From the NCBI RefSeq assembly GCF_013285385.1, contig NZ_CP054212.1:4553010-4617009 (forward strand): a stretch of 64,000 bases of DNA, written 5' to 3'. This DNA comes from Paramixta manurensis (GTDB lineage Bacteria > Pseudomonadota > Gammaproteobacteria > Enterobacterales > Enterobacteriaceae). The notes below the pieces were generated by a model that had not been told where the DNA came from, searched no databases, and worked only from the letters and a program-made list of their open reading frames with translations. This document shows, in pieces, positions 19,387 through 28,150 of this stretch. Made by a program: the position numbers and the translations under genes. The first letter of the stretch is position 1; every line of letters starts with the position of its first letter.

Positions 19387-19449
19387 CCAGGTATACCCTG
19401 CCGAGCGTTTGGCAGGCGGGGTATAAACGAATTAGGTAGAGGATTCAAG

Positions 19450-20832
19450 ATGGCTACTGGAAAGATTGTCCAGGTAATCGGCGCCGTAGTTGACGTCGAG
19501 TTCCCTCAGGACGCAGTACCACAAGTGTACAGCGCCCTTGAGGTTAAAAATGGTGATGCTCGTCTGGTGCTGGAAGTACAGCAGCAGCTGGGTGGCGGCG
19601 TGGTACGTACCATCGCTATGGGTTCTTCCGACGGTCTGCGCCGTGGTTTGGAAACCGTTGACCTTGAGCACCCGATTGAAGTCCCGGTAGGTAAAGCAAC
19701 GCTTGGCCGTATCATGAACGTGCTGGGCGAGCCGATCGATATGAAAGGCGACATCGGCGAAGAAGAGCGCTGGGCTATTCACCGTGCGGCGCCCACCTAC
19801 GAAGAGCTATCCAGCTCTCAGGAATTGCTGGAAACCGGGATTAAAGTTATCGACCTGATTTGTCCGTTTGCTAAAGGCGGTAAAGTGGGTCTGTTCGGTG
19901 GCGCCGGTGTAGGTAAAACCGTAAACATGATGGAATTGATTCGTAACATCGCGATCGAGCACTCCGGTTATTCGGTGTTTGCCGGTGTGGGCGAACGTAC
20001 CCGTGAAGGTAACGACTTCTATCATGAAATGACCGACTCCAACGTTCTGGATAAAGTATCGCTGGTATATGGCCAGATGAACGAGCCGCCAGGAAACCGT
20101 CTGCGCGTGGCGCTGACTGGCCTGACAATGGCGGAGAAATTCCGTGATGAAGGCCGTGACGTTCTGCTGTTCGTGGATAACATTTACCGTTATACCCTGG
20201 CCGGTACTGAAGTTTCCGCGTTGCTTGGTCGTATGCCTTCTGCGGTAGGTTATCAGCCAACGTTGGCGGAAGAGATGGGTGTCTTGCAAGAGCGTATTAC
20301 CTCTACCAAGACCGGTTCTATCACCTCCGTGCAGGCAGTTTACGTCCCTGCGGATGACTTGACTGACCCGTCTCCGGCAACCACCTTTGCGCACCTTGAC
20401 TCTACGGTAACGCTGAGCCGCCAAATTGCGTCTCTGGGGATTTACCCGGCGGTTGATCCACTGGATTCCACTAGCCGTCAGCTCGATCCGCTGGTTGTTG
20501 GTCAGGAACACTACGATACCGCGCGTGGCGTGCAGTCTATTCTGCAACGTTACCAGGAACTGAAAGATATCATCGCCATTCTCGGTATGGATGAACTGTC
20601 AGAAGAAGATAAGCTGCTGGTGGCGCGTGCGCGTAAGATTCAGCGCTTCCTGTCTCAGCCGTTCTTCGTAGCAGAAGTCTTTACAGGTTCACCTGGCAAA
20701 TACGTGTCGCTGAAAGAAACCATCCGTGGCTTTAAAGGCATCATGGAAGGTGAATTCGACCATCTGCCAGAGCAGGCTTTCTACATGGTGGGTTCTATCG
20801 ACGAAGCCGCGGAAAAAGCGAAGAAACTGTAA
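19450..20832 (+). CDS. atpD: ATP synthase F1 subunit beta
   Basis: A 460-residue catalytic subunit. The P-loop GGAGVGKT is near residues 149-156, the catalytic glutamate is in GERTREG (about 180-186), and the conserved catch-loop segment is in ILGMDELSEEDKL. Nearly identical in layout to E. coli AtpD. Confidence 0.99.
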   Translation: MATGKIVQVIGAVVDVEFPQDAVPQVYSALEVKNGDARLVLEVQQQLGGGVVRTIAMGSSDGLRRGLETVDLEHPIEVPVGKATLGRIMNVLGEPIDMKGDIGEEERWAIHRAAPTYEELSSSQELLETGIKVIDLICPFAKGGKVGLFGGAGVGKTVNMMELIRNIAIEHSGYSVFAGVGERTREGNDFYHEMTDSNVLDKVSLVYGQMNEPPGNRLRVALTGLTMAEKFRDEGRDVLLFVDNIYRYTLAGTEVSALLGRMPSAVGYQPTLAEEMGVLQERITSTKTGSITSVQAVYVPADDLTDPSPATTFAHLDSTVTLSRQIASLGIYPAVDPLDSTSRQLDPLVVGQEHYDTARGVQSILQRYQELKDIIAILGMDELSEEDKLLVARARKIQRFLSQPFFVAEVFTGSPGKYVSLKETIRGFKGIMEGEFDHLPEQAFYMVGSIDEAAEKAKKL

Positions 20833-20856
20833 TTACGGTTTCCCGGGAGGTTAACT

Positions 20857-21276
20857 ATGGCTATGACTTATCATCTGGATGTCGTCAGCGCAGAACAGCG
20901 TATGTTCAGCGGTGTGGTGCAAAAAATTCAGGTGTCAGGCAGCGAAGGCGAACTGGGGATTTACCCTGGCCATGCGCCGCTGCTCTCTGCCATTAAACCT
21001 GGTATGATTCGTATCGTTAAACAGCACGGCGAAGAAGAGTATATTTATCTCTCTGGCGGCGTACTGGAAGTGCAGCCGGGTACGGTTACCGTACTGGCCG
21101 ATACGGCAATTCGCGGTACCGATCTCGATGAAGCGCGCGCGCTGGAAGCAAAACGCAAAGCGGAAGAGCATATGAACAGCTCCCACGGCGATGTGGATTT
21201 TGCTCAGGCCTCAGCAGAACTGGCGAAAGCTATTGCCAAGTTGCGCGTCATTGAATTGACGAAAAAAGCGATGTAA
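20857..21276 (+). CDS. atpC: ATP synthase F1 subunit epsilon
   Basis: A 139-residue subunit with an N-terminal beta-sandwich (about 1-85, including GELGIYPGHAPLLSAIKPG) and a C-terminal helical hairpin that can inhibit the enzyme. Last gene of the operon, followed by a strong intrinsic terminator. Confidence 0.99.
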   Translation: MAMTYHLDVVSAEQRMFSGVVQKIQVSGSEGELGIYPGHAPLLSAIKPGMIRIVKQHGEEEYIYLSGGVLEVQPGTVTVLADTAIRGTDLDEARALEAKRKAEEHMNSSHGDVDFAQASAELAKAIAKLRVIELTKKAM

Positions 21277-21299
21277 TTCAGGTCGTATGGATGTAAAAA

Positions 21300-21331
21300 A
21301 GCCAGCCACATTATATATGGCTGGCTTTTTC
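21300..21331 (+). terminator. Intrinsic terminator of the atp operon
   Basis: A perfect nine-base stem AGCCAGCCA/TGGCTGGCT followed by TTTTCTT, 24 bases after the atpC stop. The preceding A-run makes it potentially bidirectional, so it may also end the convergent peptide gene at 21371. Confidence 0.9.
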
Positions 21332-21370
21332 TTAGATTATCTAAAAATTAGAGGGCTTAGTTTTTGTTTC

Positions 21371-21673
21371 TTACATACCGGAGTTAAAGGTTAGACGATA
21401 GTCGCGAATCATCTCAGCTGCAGCGTCTTTACCATAAATTACACCTGTAACCATGCCAAATACTGGTCCTACGATAGCGCCAAGAATTGCCCCTACACCT
21501 TGTGCAATAATACCGCCTACACCATGTGATTTACTACCCGGGCCGCCGCCAATAATTAGACCTGTCGCTAATCCATCAATGAGGCCAAATACTAAACCTT
21601 CGACTGCTTCACCAAAACTCTCAACATAACCACCGCTAACCTGCTGTACTTCGTATACGTTTAATTCTTTCAT
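21371..21673 (-). CDS. Double-glycine-leader (microcin-like) glycine-zipper peptide, isolated copy
   Basis: A 100-residue peptide with leader MKELNVYEVQQVSGG, which matches the leader of colicin V-type (class II) microcins and would be cut after GG by a peptidase-containing ABC exporter. The mature part is very hydrophobic and full of spaced glycines (GLVFGLIDGLATGLIIGGG; GVGAILGAIVGPVFGMVTG), a glycine-zipper pattern. It resembles the peptide at 50269-50589 along its length, so the two are paralogues. The ATG at 21673 is preferred over the one at 21676 from RBS spacing (AAGGA). It is inserted on the opposite strand between atpC and glmU with an AT-rich upstream flank. No cysteines, no neighbouring immunity or export gene. 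Function as toxin, signal or other secreted peptide is inference. Confidence 0.75.
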   Translation of the reverse strand: MKELNVYEVQQVSGGYVESFGEAVEGLVFGLIDGLATGLIIGGGPGSKSHGVGGIIAQGVGAILGAIVGPVFGMVTGVIYGKDAAAEMIRDYRLTFNSGM

Positions 21674-21899
21674 CATAATTTCCTTATTAAAGTTTTATTT
21701 ACAGACCCTCTGTCTGTAGAGGAAATATTAAGAACTTTAGGTCATGATGCATATAGTAATTTCTTATAAAATGACAAGGTTAAATTCTTAATTTTCTAAG
21801 TGAAATAACATGAGGCTTGGAGGAGTTTCTGACATTACGTGTAGATTTTTGAACGCTATCAGTGTCTAATTTATGGAAATTCTGGTGGTGAATATCTTT

Positions 21900-23270
21900 A
21901 TGTCAAATAACCCAATGAGTGTGGTGATCCTTGCCGCTGGCAAGGGGACCCGCATGTATTCGGATCTTCCTAAAGTCCTGCATACGCTGGCAGGGAAACC
22001 CATGGTGCAACACGTTATCGATGCTGCAAAACACCTTGGCGCGCGTAAGGTGAATCTGGTCTATGGGCACGGTGGCGATCGGCTGAAATCGGTATTGAAT
22101 GATGACTCACTGAATTGGGTGCTGCAGGCCGAACAGCTCGGTACTGGCCACGCGATGCAACAAGCGGCGCCGCATTTTGCCGATGATGAAGATATTCTGA
22201 TGCTGTATGGTGACGTGCCCCTTATTTCAGTCGAAACGCTGGAACGCCTGCGTGCCGTTAAGCCACAGGGTGGCATCGGGTTGCTAACAGTAATACTGGA
22301 TAACCCGACCGGCTATGGTCGCATTGTGCGTCAGCAGGGCGAAGTGGTCGGGATTGTCGAGCAGAAAGACGCTAATCCTGAGCAACTGGCAATTCAGGAA
22401 ATTAACACCGGCATTCTGCTGGCCAACGGCGGCGATCTTAAGCACTGGCTAAGCAAACTGAACAATAACAACGCCCAGGGCGAATATTACATTACCGATG
22501 TTATTGCCCTTGCCCACCAGCAGGGCCGCCACATTGCAACAGTCCATCCGACACGTAGCAGCGAAACCGAAGGGGTGAATAATCGTCTGCAACTGGCAAC
22601 CCTGGAGCGTGTTTATCAGGCCGAACAAGCAGAGAAATTGCTATTGGCTGGCGTTATGTTACGCGATCCGGCGCGTTTCGATTTGCGAGGTGAACTGCAA
22701 CACGGTCGTGACGTGGAAATCGATACGAATGTGATTATCGAAGGCCGGGTCAAACTCGGTAACCGGGTTAAAATCGGTAGCGGCTGCGTGATTAAGAACA
22801 GCGTAATTGGCGATGACTGTGAAATCAGCCCTTATACGGTGATGGAAGACGCCGATCTTTCTGACGCCTGTACCGTTGGCCCCTTCGCACGGCTGCGACC
22901 GGGGAGCGAATTGGCGGAAGGCGCCCATGTTGGCAACTTTGTCGAAATGAAAAAAGCCTCGCTTGGCAAAGGTTCGAAAGCCGGTCATCTCAGCTATTTG
23001 GGCGATGCTGAAATCGGGTCTGGAGTGAATATTGGCGCCGGTACCATCACCTGTAACTACGATGGCGCGAACAAATTTAAAACCATCATCGGTGATGATG
23101 TGTTTGTCGGTTCCGACACCCAACTGGTGGCGCCAGTTAGCGTTGCGAAAGGCGCGACGATTGCGGCTGGCACCACGGTTATGAAGGATATTACCGACGC
23201 TGCTTTAGTTTATAACCGTAAAGAACAAAACCATAAAACTGGCTGGCAACGTCCGGTCAAAAAGAAATAA
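21900..23270 (+). CDS. glmU: Bifunctional N-acetylglucosamine-1-P uridyltransferase / glucosamine-1-P acetyltransferase GlmU
   Basis: A 456-residue enzyme making UDP-GlcNAc for peptidoglycan and LPS. The N-terminal uridyltransferase domain has LAAGKGTRMYSDLPKVLH (about 11-28), and the C-terminal left-handed beta-helix acetyltransferase domain has GAHVGNFVEMKK and GAGTITCNYDG. The ATG at 21900 gives the start MSNNPMSVVILAAG, as in E. coli; an in-frame ATG nine codons upstream lacks support. The last 30 residues (TDAALVYNRKEQNHKTGW) differ somewhat from E. coli. Confidence 0.98.
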   Translation: MSNNPMSVVILAAGKGTRMYSDLPKVLHTLAGKPMVQHVIDAAKHLGARKVNLVYGHGGDRLKSVLNDDSLNWVLQAEQLGTGHAMQQAAPHFADDEDILMLYGDVPLISVETLERLRAVKPQGGIGLLTVILDNPTGYGRIVRQQGEVVGIVEQKDANPEQLAIQEINTGILLANGGDLKHWLSKLNNNNAQGEYYITDVIALAHQQGRHIATVHPTRSSETEGVNNRLQLATLERVYQAEQAEKLLLAGVMLRDPARFDLRGELQHGRDVEIDTNVIIEGRVKLGNRVKIGSGCVIKNSVIGDDCEISPYTVMEDADLSDACTVGPFARLRPGSELAEGAHVGNFVEMKKASLGKGSKAGHLSYLGDAEIGSGVNIGAGTITCNYDGANKFKTIIGDDVFVGSDTQLVAPVSVAKGATIAAGTTVMKDITDAALVYNRKEQNHKTGWQRPVKKK

Positions 23271-23394
23271 CACCATAATAATCCCCACCTCTACACGGCT
23301 CGGGGAACCGGTTAATACCGGAATAATCAGGTCAGAAGACAATATGGATGGCGGTATTCTCTGAGAGAAACGCCATGGATTCAGGAATACAAAC

Positions 23395-25227
23395 ATGTGT
23401 GGAATTGTTGGCGCGGTCGCGCAACGTGATATCGCAGAAATTTTGCTGGAAGGTCTGCGCCGCCTGGAATATCGCGGGTATGACTCCGCGGGCTTGGCGG
23501 TAGTTGATCAACAGGGCCAGGTTACCCGCCTGCGCCGTCTTGGCAAGGTACAGAAACTGGCTGAAGCGGCGGATGAGCATCCGTTGGTTGGTGGTACCGG
23601 GATTGCCCATACCCGCTGGGCGACGCACGGTGAGCCGTCAGAGAAAAATGCGCATCCGCATATCTCCAGCCATATTATTGTGGTGCATAACGGAATTATT
23701 GAGAACCATGAACCGCTGCGCGAACAACTGATTGCCCTTGGCTATCAGTTTGCTTCTGAAACCGATACCGAAGTTGTGGCGCACTTGGTTCACCATGAGC
23801 AACAACAGCATGGCGGAACGTTGCGCGAGGTGGTTTTACGGGTTATTCCACAACTGCGCGGCGCGTATGGCATGGTCATTATGGATAGTCGCGATCCGTC
23901 GGTGCTGGTGGCCGCTCGTTCAGGCAGCCCGCTGGTGATTGGGCGCGGCGTCGGCGAAAATTTTATCGCCTCCGATCAATTAGCCTTGCTGCCGGTTACT
24001 CGCCGTTTTATCTATCTGGAAGAAGGCGATGTGGCGGAAGTGACGCGCCGCGAAGTTACGATTATCGATCGCGCGGGTCAGCCCGCGACGCGTAGCGAAA
24101 TTGAATCCAGCGTGCAGTACGATGCCGGTGATAAAGGTGTTTATCGCCATTACATGCAAAAAGAGATTTATGAGCAACCGTTAGCGATTAAAAACACCTT
24201 AACCGGGCGCTTTAGCCACGGTGAAGTGGACCTTTCCGAACTGGGCGCAGAAGCCAATACATTACTGTCGCAGGTTGAACATATTCAGATTGTCGCCTGC
24301 GGAACGTCGTACAATTCCGGCCTGGTATCGCGCTACTGGTTTGAAGCCTTAGCCAACGTTCCTTGCGATGTGGAAATTGCCTCTGAGTTTCGTTACCGCA
24401 AATCGGCAGTACGTAAAAATAGCTTGCTGATTACCCTCTCTCAATCCGGGGAAACCGCCGATACGCTGGCGGCCCTGCGCTTATCGAAAGAGCTTGGCTA
24501 TCTGGGTTCACTGGCGATTTGTAACGTTGCCGGCTCCTCGTTAGTGCGTGAGTCTGATTTAGCGCTAATGACCAAAGCCGGTACTGAAATCGGCGTGGCT
24601 TCCACTAAAGCGTTCACCACGCAACTGACGGTGTTGCTGATGCTGGTGGCGAAAATGAGCCGCCTGAAAGGTGCCAATCCACAGGTTGAACACGACATTG
24701 TTCATGCCCTACAGGCGTTACCGAGCCGCATTGAGCAAATGTTGGCGCAGGATAAGTTGATCGAAAGCCTGGCGGAAGATTTCTCTGATAAGCATCATGC
24801 GTTATTCCTTGGTCGCGGCGATCAGTATCCGATTGCGATGGAGGGGGCGCTGAAGCTGAAAGAGATTTCTTACATCCATGCAGAAGCTTACGCGGCGGGC
24901 GAACTCAAACATGGCCCGTTAGCGCTGATTGATGCAGATATGCCGGTTATCGTAGTGGCGCCGAATAATGAACTGCTTGAGAAACTGAAATCGAATATTG
25001 AAGAAGTACGCGCTCGCGGCGGTTTGTTGTATGTTTTTGCCGACCAGGATGCCGGGTTCAGCGATAGCGAAGGTATGCGTATCATTCCGTTGCCACACGT
25101 CGAAGAAGCGATCGCGCCGATATTTTATACCGTGCCGCTACAGTTGCTCTCCTATCATGTGGCGTTGATTAAAGGTACTGACGTCGATCAGCCGCGTAAT
25201 CTGGCGAAATCGGTCACGGTAGAGTAG
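23395..25227 (+). CDS. glmS: Glutamine-fructose-6-phosphate aminotransferase GlmS
   Basis: A 610-residue enzyme making glucosamine-6-phosphate. The N-terminal class II glutamine amidotransferase domain begins with the catalytic cysteine (MCGIVGAVAQRD), followed by two SIS sugar-isomerase domains (ACGTSYNSGL; LSQSGETADTL) and the conserved C-terminus PRNLAKSVTVE. The 3' end of glmS is the recognition site for Tn7-type insertion, and the following 15 kb is accessory. In enterobacteria expression is controlled through small RNAs; none was identified here. Confidence 0.99.
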   Translation: MCGIVGAVAQRDIAEILLEGLRRLEYRGYDSAGLAVVDQQGQVTRLRRLGKVQKLAEAADEHPLVGGTGIAHTRWATHGEPSEKNAHPHISSHIIVVHNGIIENHEPLREQLIALGYQFASETDTEVVAHLVHHEQQQHGGTLREVVLRVIPQLRGAYGMVIMDSRDPSVLVAARSGSPLVIGRGVGENFIASDQLALLPVTRRFIYLEEGDVAEVTRREVTIIDRAGQPATRSEIESSVQYDAGDKGVYRHYMQKEIYEQPLAIKNTLTGRFSHGEVDLSELGAEANTLLSQVEHIQIVACGTSYNSGLVSRYWFEALANVPCDVEIASEFRYRKSAVRKNSLLITLSQSGETADTLAALRLSKELGYLGSLAICNVAGSSLVRESDLALMTKAGTEIGVASTKAFTTQLTVLLMLVAKMSRLKGANPQVEHDIVHALQALPSRIEQMLAQDKLIESLAEDFSDKHHALFLGRGDQYPIAMEGALKLKEISYIHAEAYAAGELKHGPLALIDADMPVIVVAPNNELLEKLKSNIEEVRARGGLLYVFADQDAGFSDSEGMRIIPLPHVEEAIAPIFYTVPLQLLSYHVALIKGTDVDQPRNLAKSVTVE

Positions 25228-25250
25228 CCAACTCACCGGTGATAAAATCA

Positions 25251-25284
25251 AAATCCGGCGCCTTATCGTAAGGTTGCCGGATTT
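25251..25284 (+). terminator. Probable terminator of glmS
   Basis: Inverted repeat AAATCCGGC ... GCCGGATTT with an inner CCTTA/TAAGG stem, 24 bases after the glmS stop. The T-run is short. It separates glmS from the fluoride riboswitch transcript. Confidence 0.7.
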
Positions 25285-25322
25285 GCTTGCAGTCTTTGGG
25301 TTCCTCTTTATACTAAAAAGAC

Positions 25323-25410
25323 AAGGTGATGGCGTTCCACCTTCCCCAACCGCCCCTTCAGGGCTGATGACGCCTGATATGACTCTTGATTTCCAGGAGA
25401 TATGTCAGGC
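25323..25410 (+). promoter_or_regulatory. Fluoride riboswitch (crcB motif) with expression platform
   Basis: The aptamer at 25323-25376 matches the fluoride (crcB) riboswitch consensus: stem AAGGTG/CACCTT (25323-28/25338-43) enclosing ATGGCGTTC, then AACCGCC, a hairpin GCCC-CTTCA-GGGC (25352-25364), and the hallmark GGCTGATGACGCCT. The loop GGCGT (25331-35) can pair with ACGCC (25370-74) as the ligand-dependent pseudoknot. Downstream, GCCTGATAT (25372-80) can instead pair with ATATGTCAGGC (25400-10), enclosing AGGAG (25395-99) and an ATG at 25402. The two pairings share 25372-74, so they exclude each other: fluoride binding should expose the ribosome site. The motif match is seen; the switching model is inference. 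It precedes the DHH-usp-eno-gpm operon. Confidence 0.93.
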
Positions 25411-25467
25411 CGAATAAAATTCCCCCTCCGGCCCGCGTATTTCCCTTACCGGGGGGCACCTCTTTGA
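25402..25467 (+). CDS. Possible 21-codon leader ORF coupled to the pyrophosphatase gene
   Basis: ATG 25402 lies 2 bases after AGGAG in the riboswitch expression platform and opens a 21-codon frame beginning MSGRIKFPLR and ending PYRGAPL. Its stop TGA (25465-67) overlaps the likely TTG start (25464) of the next gene as TTGA. This would let riboswitch-controlled initiation be passed on to the pyrophosphatase gene by translational coupling. The AGGAG-ATG spacing is short, and coding is not proven. Confidence 0.35.
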   Translation: MSGRIKFPLRPAYFPYRGAPL

Positions 25468-26366
25468 TACACGTTTTTGGTCATACCCATCCTGACAGCG
25501 ATGCTATCTGCACTGCCGTGGTAGCCGCACATTGGCTCACGCTCCGTAACCATCCCGCTCGTGCCTGGCGGCTCGGTGAAGCGAATCGGGAAACGCGCTT
25601 TATTTTCGAGCAGGCCGGTATCCCTTTGCCAGAACGGCTAAATATTCCTCTTAAAAATGAACAGGTTTGGCTGGTTGACTTTACTGAGCCTGCTCAGGGG
25701 CCTCTCGACCTGCTGCAAAGTCAGATCCTGGGCATCATCGACCATCATCGCTTGGGCGGGTTAACCACACAGTTGCCGCCGGAGGTCTGGATAAAACCGG
25801 TTGGCAGTAGCGCCACACTATTGTGGATGCTGATGGATACCGATGCCCGGCACTCCTTGCCGCCAACCCTCGCCATCCTGTTGTTGGGCGCGCTGCTCAG
25901 CGACACAGTCAATCTTCACTCACCGACCTCCACGGAGGACGACATTCGCATCGCCACCGAACTCAGCGTGGTGTCCGGTGTGAACCGTAAATCTTTTGCG
26001 CGTGAACTACTGCGCGCCAAAACCGATATTGCTGACCAGTCAGCGGAGCAACTGCTGGATAAGGATCTCAAGGCCTTCGTCATCGCCGGGATAGATGTGC
26101 GTATTGCTCAGCTTGAAGTGAGCTCGCAGCAGCAGATTGCTCCGCTTATTGATGACCTGCACGCTGCCATGATGGATATGGCAAGCCAAACTGGCGCGGG
26201 ACTGGTGGTGTTGATGCTTACCGACATCACAGATTGTTATTCCACGCTGTATTTCGCAGGACGGGAGAGCCGCAACATGGCTTCCTGCTCCGTACCGGGC
26301 ATGCTCAGCAGAAAGAAACAGCTTCTGCCATGGCTTGAGGCCCACCTTAACCAGAGTCGGAGTTAA
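25464..26366 (+). CDS. DHH/DHHA2 family manganese-dependent inorganic pyrophosphatase-like protein
   Basis: About 300 residues in the DHH phosphoesterase superfamily. Motifs: FGHTHPDSDAIC (metal ligands, residues 5-16), IIDHHRLGG (about 92-100), LLSDTVN (about 149-155) and a C-terminal DHHA2 domain with the substrate-binding LSRKKQL. These are the family II (Mn) pyrophosphatase motifs; the enzyme hydrolyses PPi. The TTG at 25464 with GGGGGG upstream gives the canonical family start MIHVFGHTHPDSD; a longer frame from TTG 25386 adds an unlike N-terminus inside the riboswitch. First gene of the fluoride-responsive operon; pyrophosphatases are known fluoride targets and DHH-type proteins are listed among fluoride riboswitch genes. 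It is followed by the usp gene after three bases. Confidence 0.85.
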   Translation: MIHVFGHTHPDSDAICTAVVAAHWLTLRNHPARAWRLGEANRETRFIFEQAGIPLPERLNIPLKNEQVWLVDFTEPAQGPLDLLQSQILGIIDHHRLGGLTTQLPPEVWIKPVGSSATLLWMLMDTDARHSLPPTLAILLLGALLSDTVNLHSPTSTEDDIRIATELSVVSGVNRKSFARELLRAKTDIADQSAEQLLDKDLKAFVIAGIDVRIAQLEVSSQQQIAPLIDDLHAAMMDMASQTGAGLVVLMLTDITDCYSTLYFAGRESRNMASCSVPGMLSRKKQLLPWLEAHLNQSRS

Positions 26367-26369
26367 ATC

Positions 26370-26795
26370 ATGAACAGTTACACGCATGCACTGGTACTGG
26401 TACACGGTAAAGAGGATGGAAGCCTGCTGCTCGCCGGGGCGGTCGCGTTGGCGCAGCCGTTAAATATGAAAATCACACTTGCTCATATTAGCGATGACTA
26501 CCGCGAAATGAATTATGTCTCAGATAGCCTGATGGACGATGCCGTTTCGGAAGAAGTTGTGAAAGCGAAAGCACTGCTGAGCGAACTGTCTGCCTCGACG
26601 GACCAGGCGGTAGATACCCGCCAACTGGTGACCATGAGGCGCTTTGAGGATGTAGAAAAATGCATTGCCGAACTCGGTATTGACCTCGTTATTGCCGGAC
26701 ACCGTAACCGTCTAATGAGCGCTCTGACGTCCCGTTCGGCTGAATATATCAACCACCTAACCGTGGATGTTCTGATTAAACACATACATGACTAA
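26370..26795 (+). CDS. Universal stress protein (UspA family)
   Basis: A 141-residue alpha/beta Usp domain (HALVLVHGKEDGSLLLAGAVALAQ... DLVIAGHRNRLMSALTSRSAEYINHLTVDVLI). The C-terminal nucleotide loop is not the full G-2x-G-9x-G-S/T form, so it resembles UspA types that do not bind ATP. Second gene of the fluoride riboswitch operon, three bases after the pyrophosphatase-like gene; Usp genes recur in fluoride operons of other bacteria. Precise function unknown. Confidence 0.88.
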   Translation: MNSYTHALVLVHGKEDGSLLLAGAVALAQPLNMKITLAHISDDYREMNYVSDSLMDDAVSEEVVKAKALLSELSASTDQAVDTRQLVTMRRFEDVEKCIAELGIDLVIAGHRNRLMSALTSRSAEYINHLTVDVLIKHIHD

Positions 26796-26811
26796 GCCAC
26801 AGGAGAAAACT

Positions 26812-28101
26812 ATGAGTTTCACACTGGACAAGGTGTACGCCCGCGAAATTCTTGACTCGCGAGGTAATCCCACCGTTGAAGTCGAGGTATCTACCCCTGA
26901 CGAGCAGATGGCGCGTGCGTCAGTACCCTCTGGTGCCAGCACCGGTTCACGGGAGGCGGCAGAGCGGCGCGATGGCGATGCCGGACGCTATGGCGGTAAA
27001 GGAGTGAAAAAGGCCGTTAACGCCGTAAATACCGAAATCGGTGAGGCCATTAGGGGAATCGACGTCCGAGAACAGCGCCATCTGGATAACCTAATGTTGG
27101 CGTTAGACGGCACAGAAAATAAAACCCGGCTCGGTGCTAACGCCATTCTGGCTGTGTCGCTGGCGGTCGCCCGGCTGGCAGCACAAGTCATGCAACAACC
27201 GCTGTACCGCTATCTCGGTGGGCTGCGGGCTAATCTATTACCGGTACCTTGTATGAATATTATCAACGGCGGCGTGCATGCCCGTGGACAAGGGGCTGAC
27301 TTTCAGGAGTTTATGATAGCGCCACACGGTGCGCCGACGTTGAGTGAAGCGGTACGGCAGGGTAGCGAGGTTTACCAGGCACTGCGTCAAATACTGCTGG
27401 CGAAAAACCTCTCGGCGGCAGTGGGAGATGAAGGTGGGTTTGCGCCGACTGTTGCGTCCAACCGGGAGCCGCTTGAATTCATCGTTCAGGCGATTGAGAA
27501 GGCCGGTTATCGTCCAGGTGAGGATATCAGCATTTGTATGGATCCGGCATCAAGCGAGTTTTATCGGGACGGTAAGTATCATCTTCGCACCGAAAGCAGC
27601 GCACTGAGCGCCATTGAGATGACAGATTACTACGGTGAGTTAATGGACCAATTCCCTATCATACTGCTAGAGGATGGTCTGGCTGAAGATGACTGGGACG
27701 GCTGGAAGCATCTTTATCAGCAACTTGGCAGCCGGGCAGAACTGGTGGGTGATGATCTGTTTGTCACCAACGTGAAGTACATCCGTCGTGGCATTGAAGA
27801 GAACCTCGCCAGCGCAGCGTTGATTAAGCTTAATCAGATTGGTTCGTTAAGTGAGACTTTTGACGCCGTTGCCCTCTGCCAACAACATGGCTGGGGAGCC
27901 TTCATTTCACATCGCAGCGGTGAGACCACGGATACCTTTATCGCCGATATGACTGTCGCCCTGCGTGCCGGGCACCTGAAAACCGGCGCGCCTTGTCGAG
28001 GGGAGCGTGTGGAAAAATATAATCAACTGATGAGAATTGAGCAGGCATTGGGAGAAGGCGCGCAGTATGCGGGCCTGCAGGCGTTTACTCGTCGCGGATA
28101 A
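26812..28101 (+). CDS. eno: Enolase (second copy type, fluoride operon)
   Basis: A 429-residue phosphopyruvate hydratase, near the usual 430. Catalytic residues look intact: the loop NGGVHARGQGADFQEF carries the conserved His and Glu, and GDEGGF, MDPASSEF, LLEDGL, VGDDLF, IKLNQIGS (catalytic Lys), SHRSGET and LKTGAP follow in order. Start ATG 26812 has AGGAG at good spacing. Housekeeping eno normally sits next to pyrG elsewhere in enterobacteria, so this is likely a paralogue. Enolase is strongly inhibited by fluoride (as a fluoride-phosphate-Mg complex), so extra or resistant enolase under fluoride control makes sense. The loop residue before His is Val where E. coli has Glu. Third gene of the operon. 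Confidence 0.93.
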   Translation: MSFTLDKVYAREILDSRGNPTVEVEVSTPDEQMARASVPSGASTGSREAAERRDGDAGRYGGKGVKKAVNAVNTEIGEAIRGIDVREQRHLDNLMLALDGTENKTRLGANAILAVSLAVARLAAQVMQQPLYRYLGGLRANLLPVPCMNIINGGVHARGQGADFQEFMIAPHGAPTLSEAVRQGSEVYQALRQILLAKNLSAAVGDEGGFAPTVASNREPLEFIVQAIEKAGYRPGEDISICMDPASSEFYRDGKYHLRTESSALSAIEMTDYYGELMDQFPIILLEDGLAEDDWDGWKHLYQQLGSRAELVGDDLFVTNVKYIRRGIEENLASAALIKLNQIGSLSETFDAVALCQQHGWGAFISHRSGETTDTFIADMTVALRAGHLKTGAPCRGERVEKYNQLMRIEQALGEGAQYAGLQAFTRRG

Positions 28102-28150
28102 ACCGTCAATCGCCGGGCGAACCCAGCCTGGCAACATTTCGGGAATGAAA

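Noticed and set aside
19807..20547. A 246-codon frame antisense to atpD
   Set aside because: Shadow of atpD; long because of codon bias on the other strand.
25228..25330. Tn7 end sequences after glmS
   Set aside because: No TGTGGGCGGACA-type end or tns gene was found; only the location recalls attTn7.
25386..25463. Longer N-terminus (TTG 25386) for the pyrophosphatase-like gene
   Set aside because: It would start inside the riboswitch expression platform and adds residues unlike the family; the start at 25464 gives the canonical FGHTHPDSD beginning.
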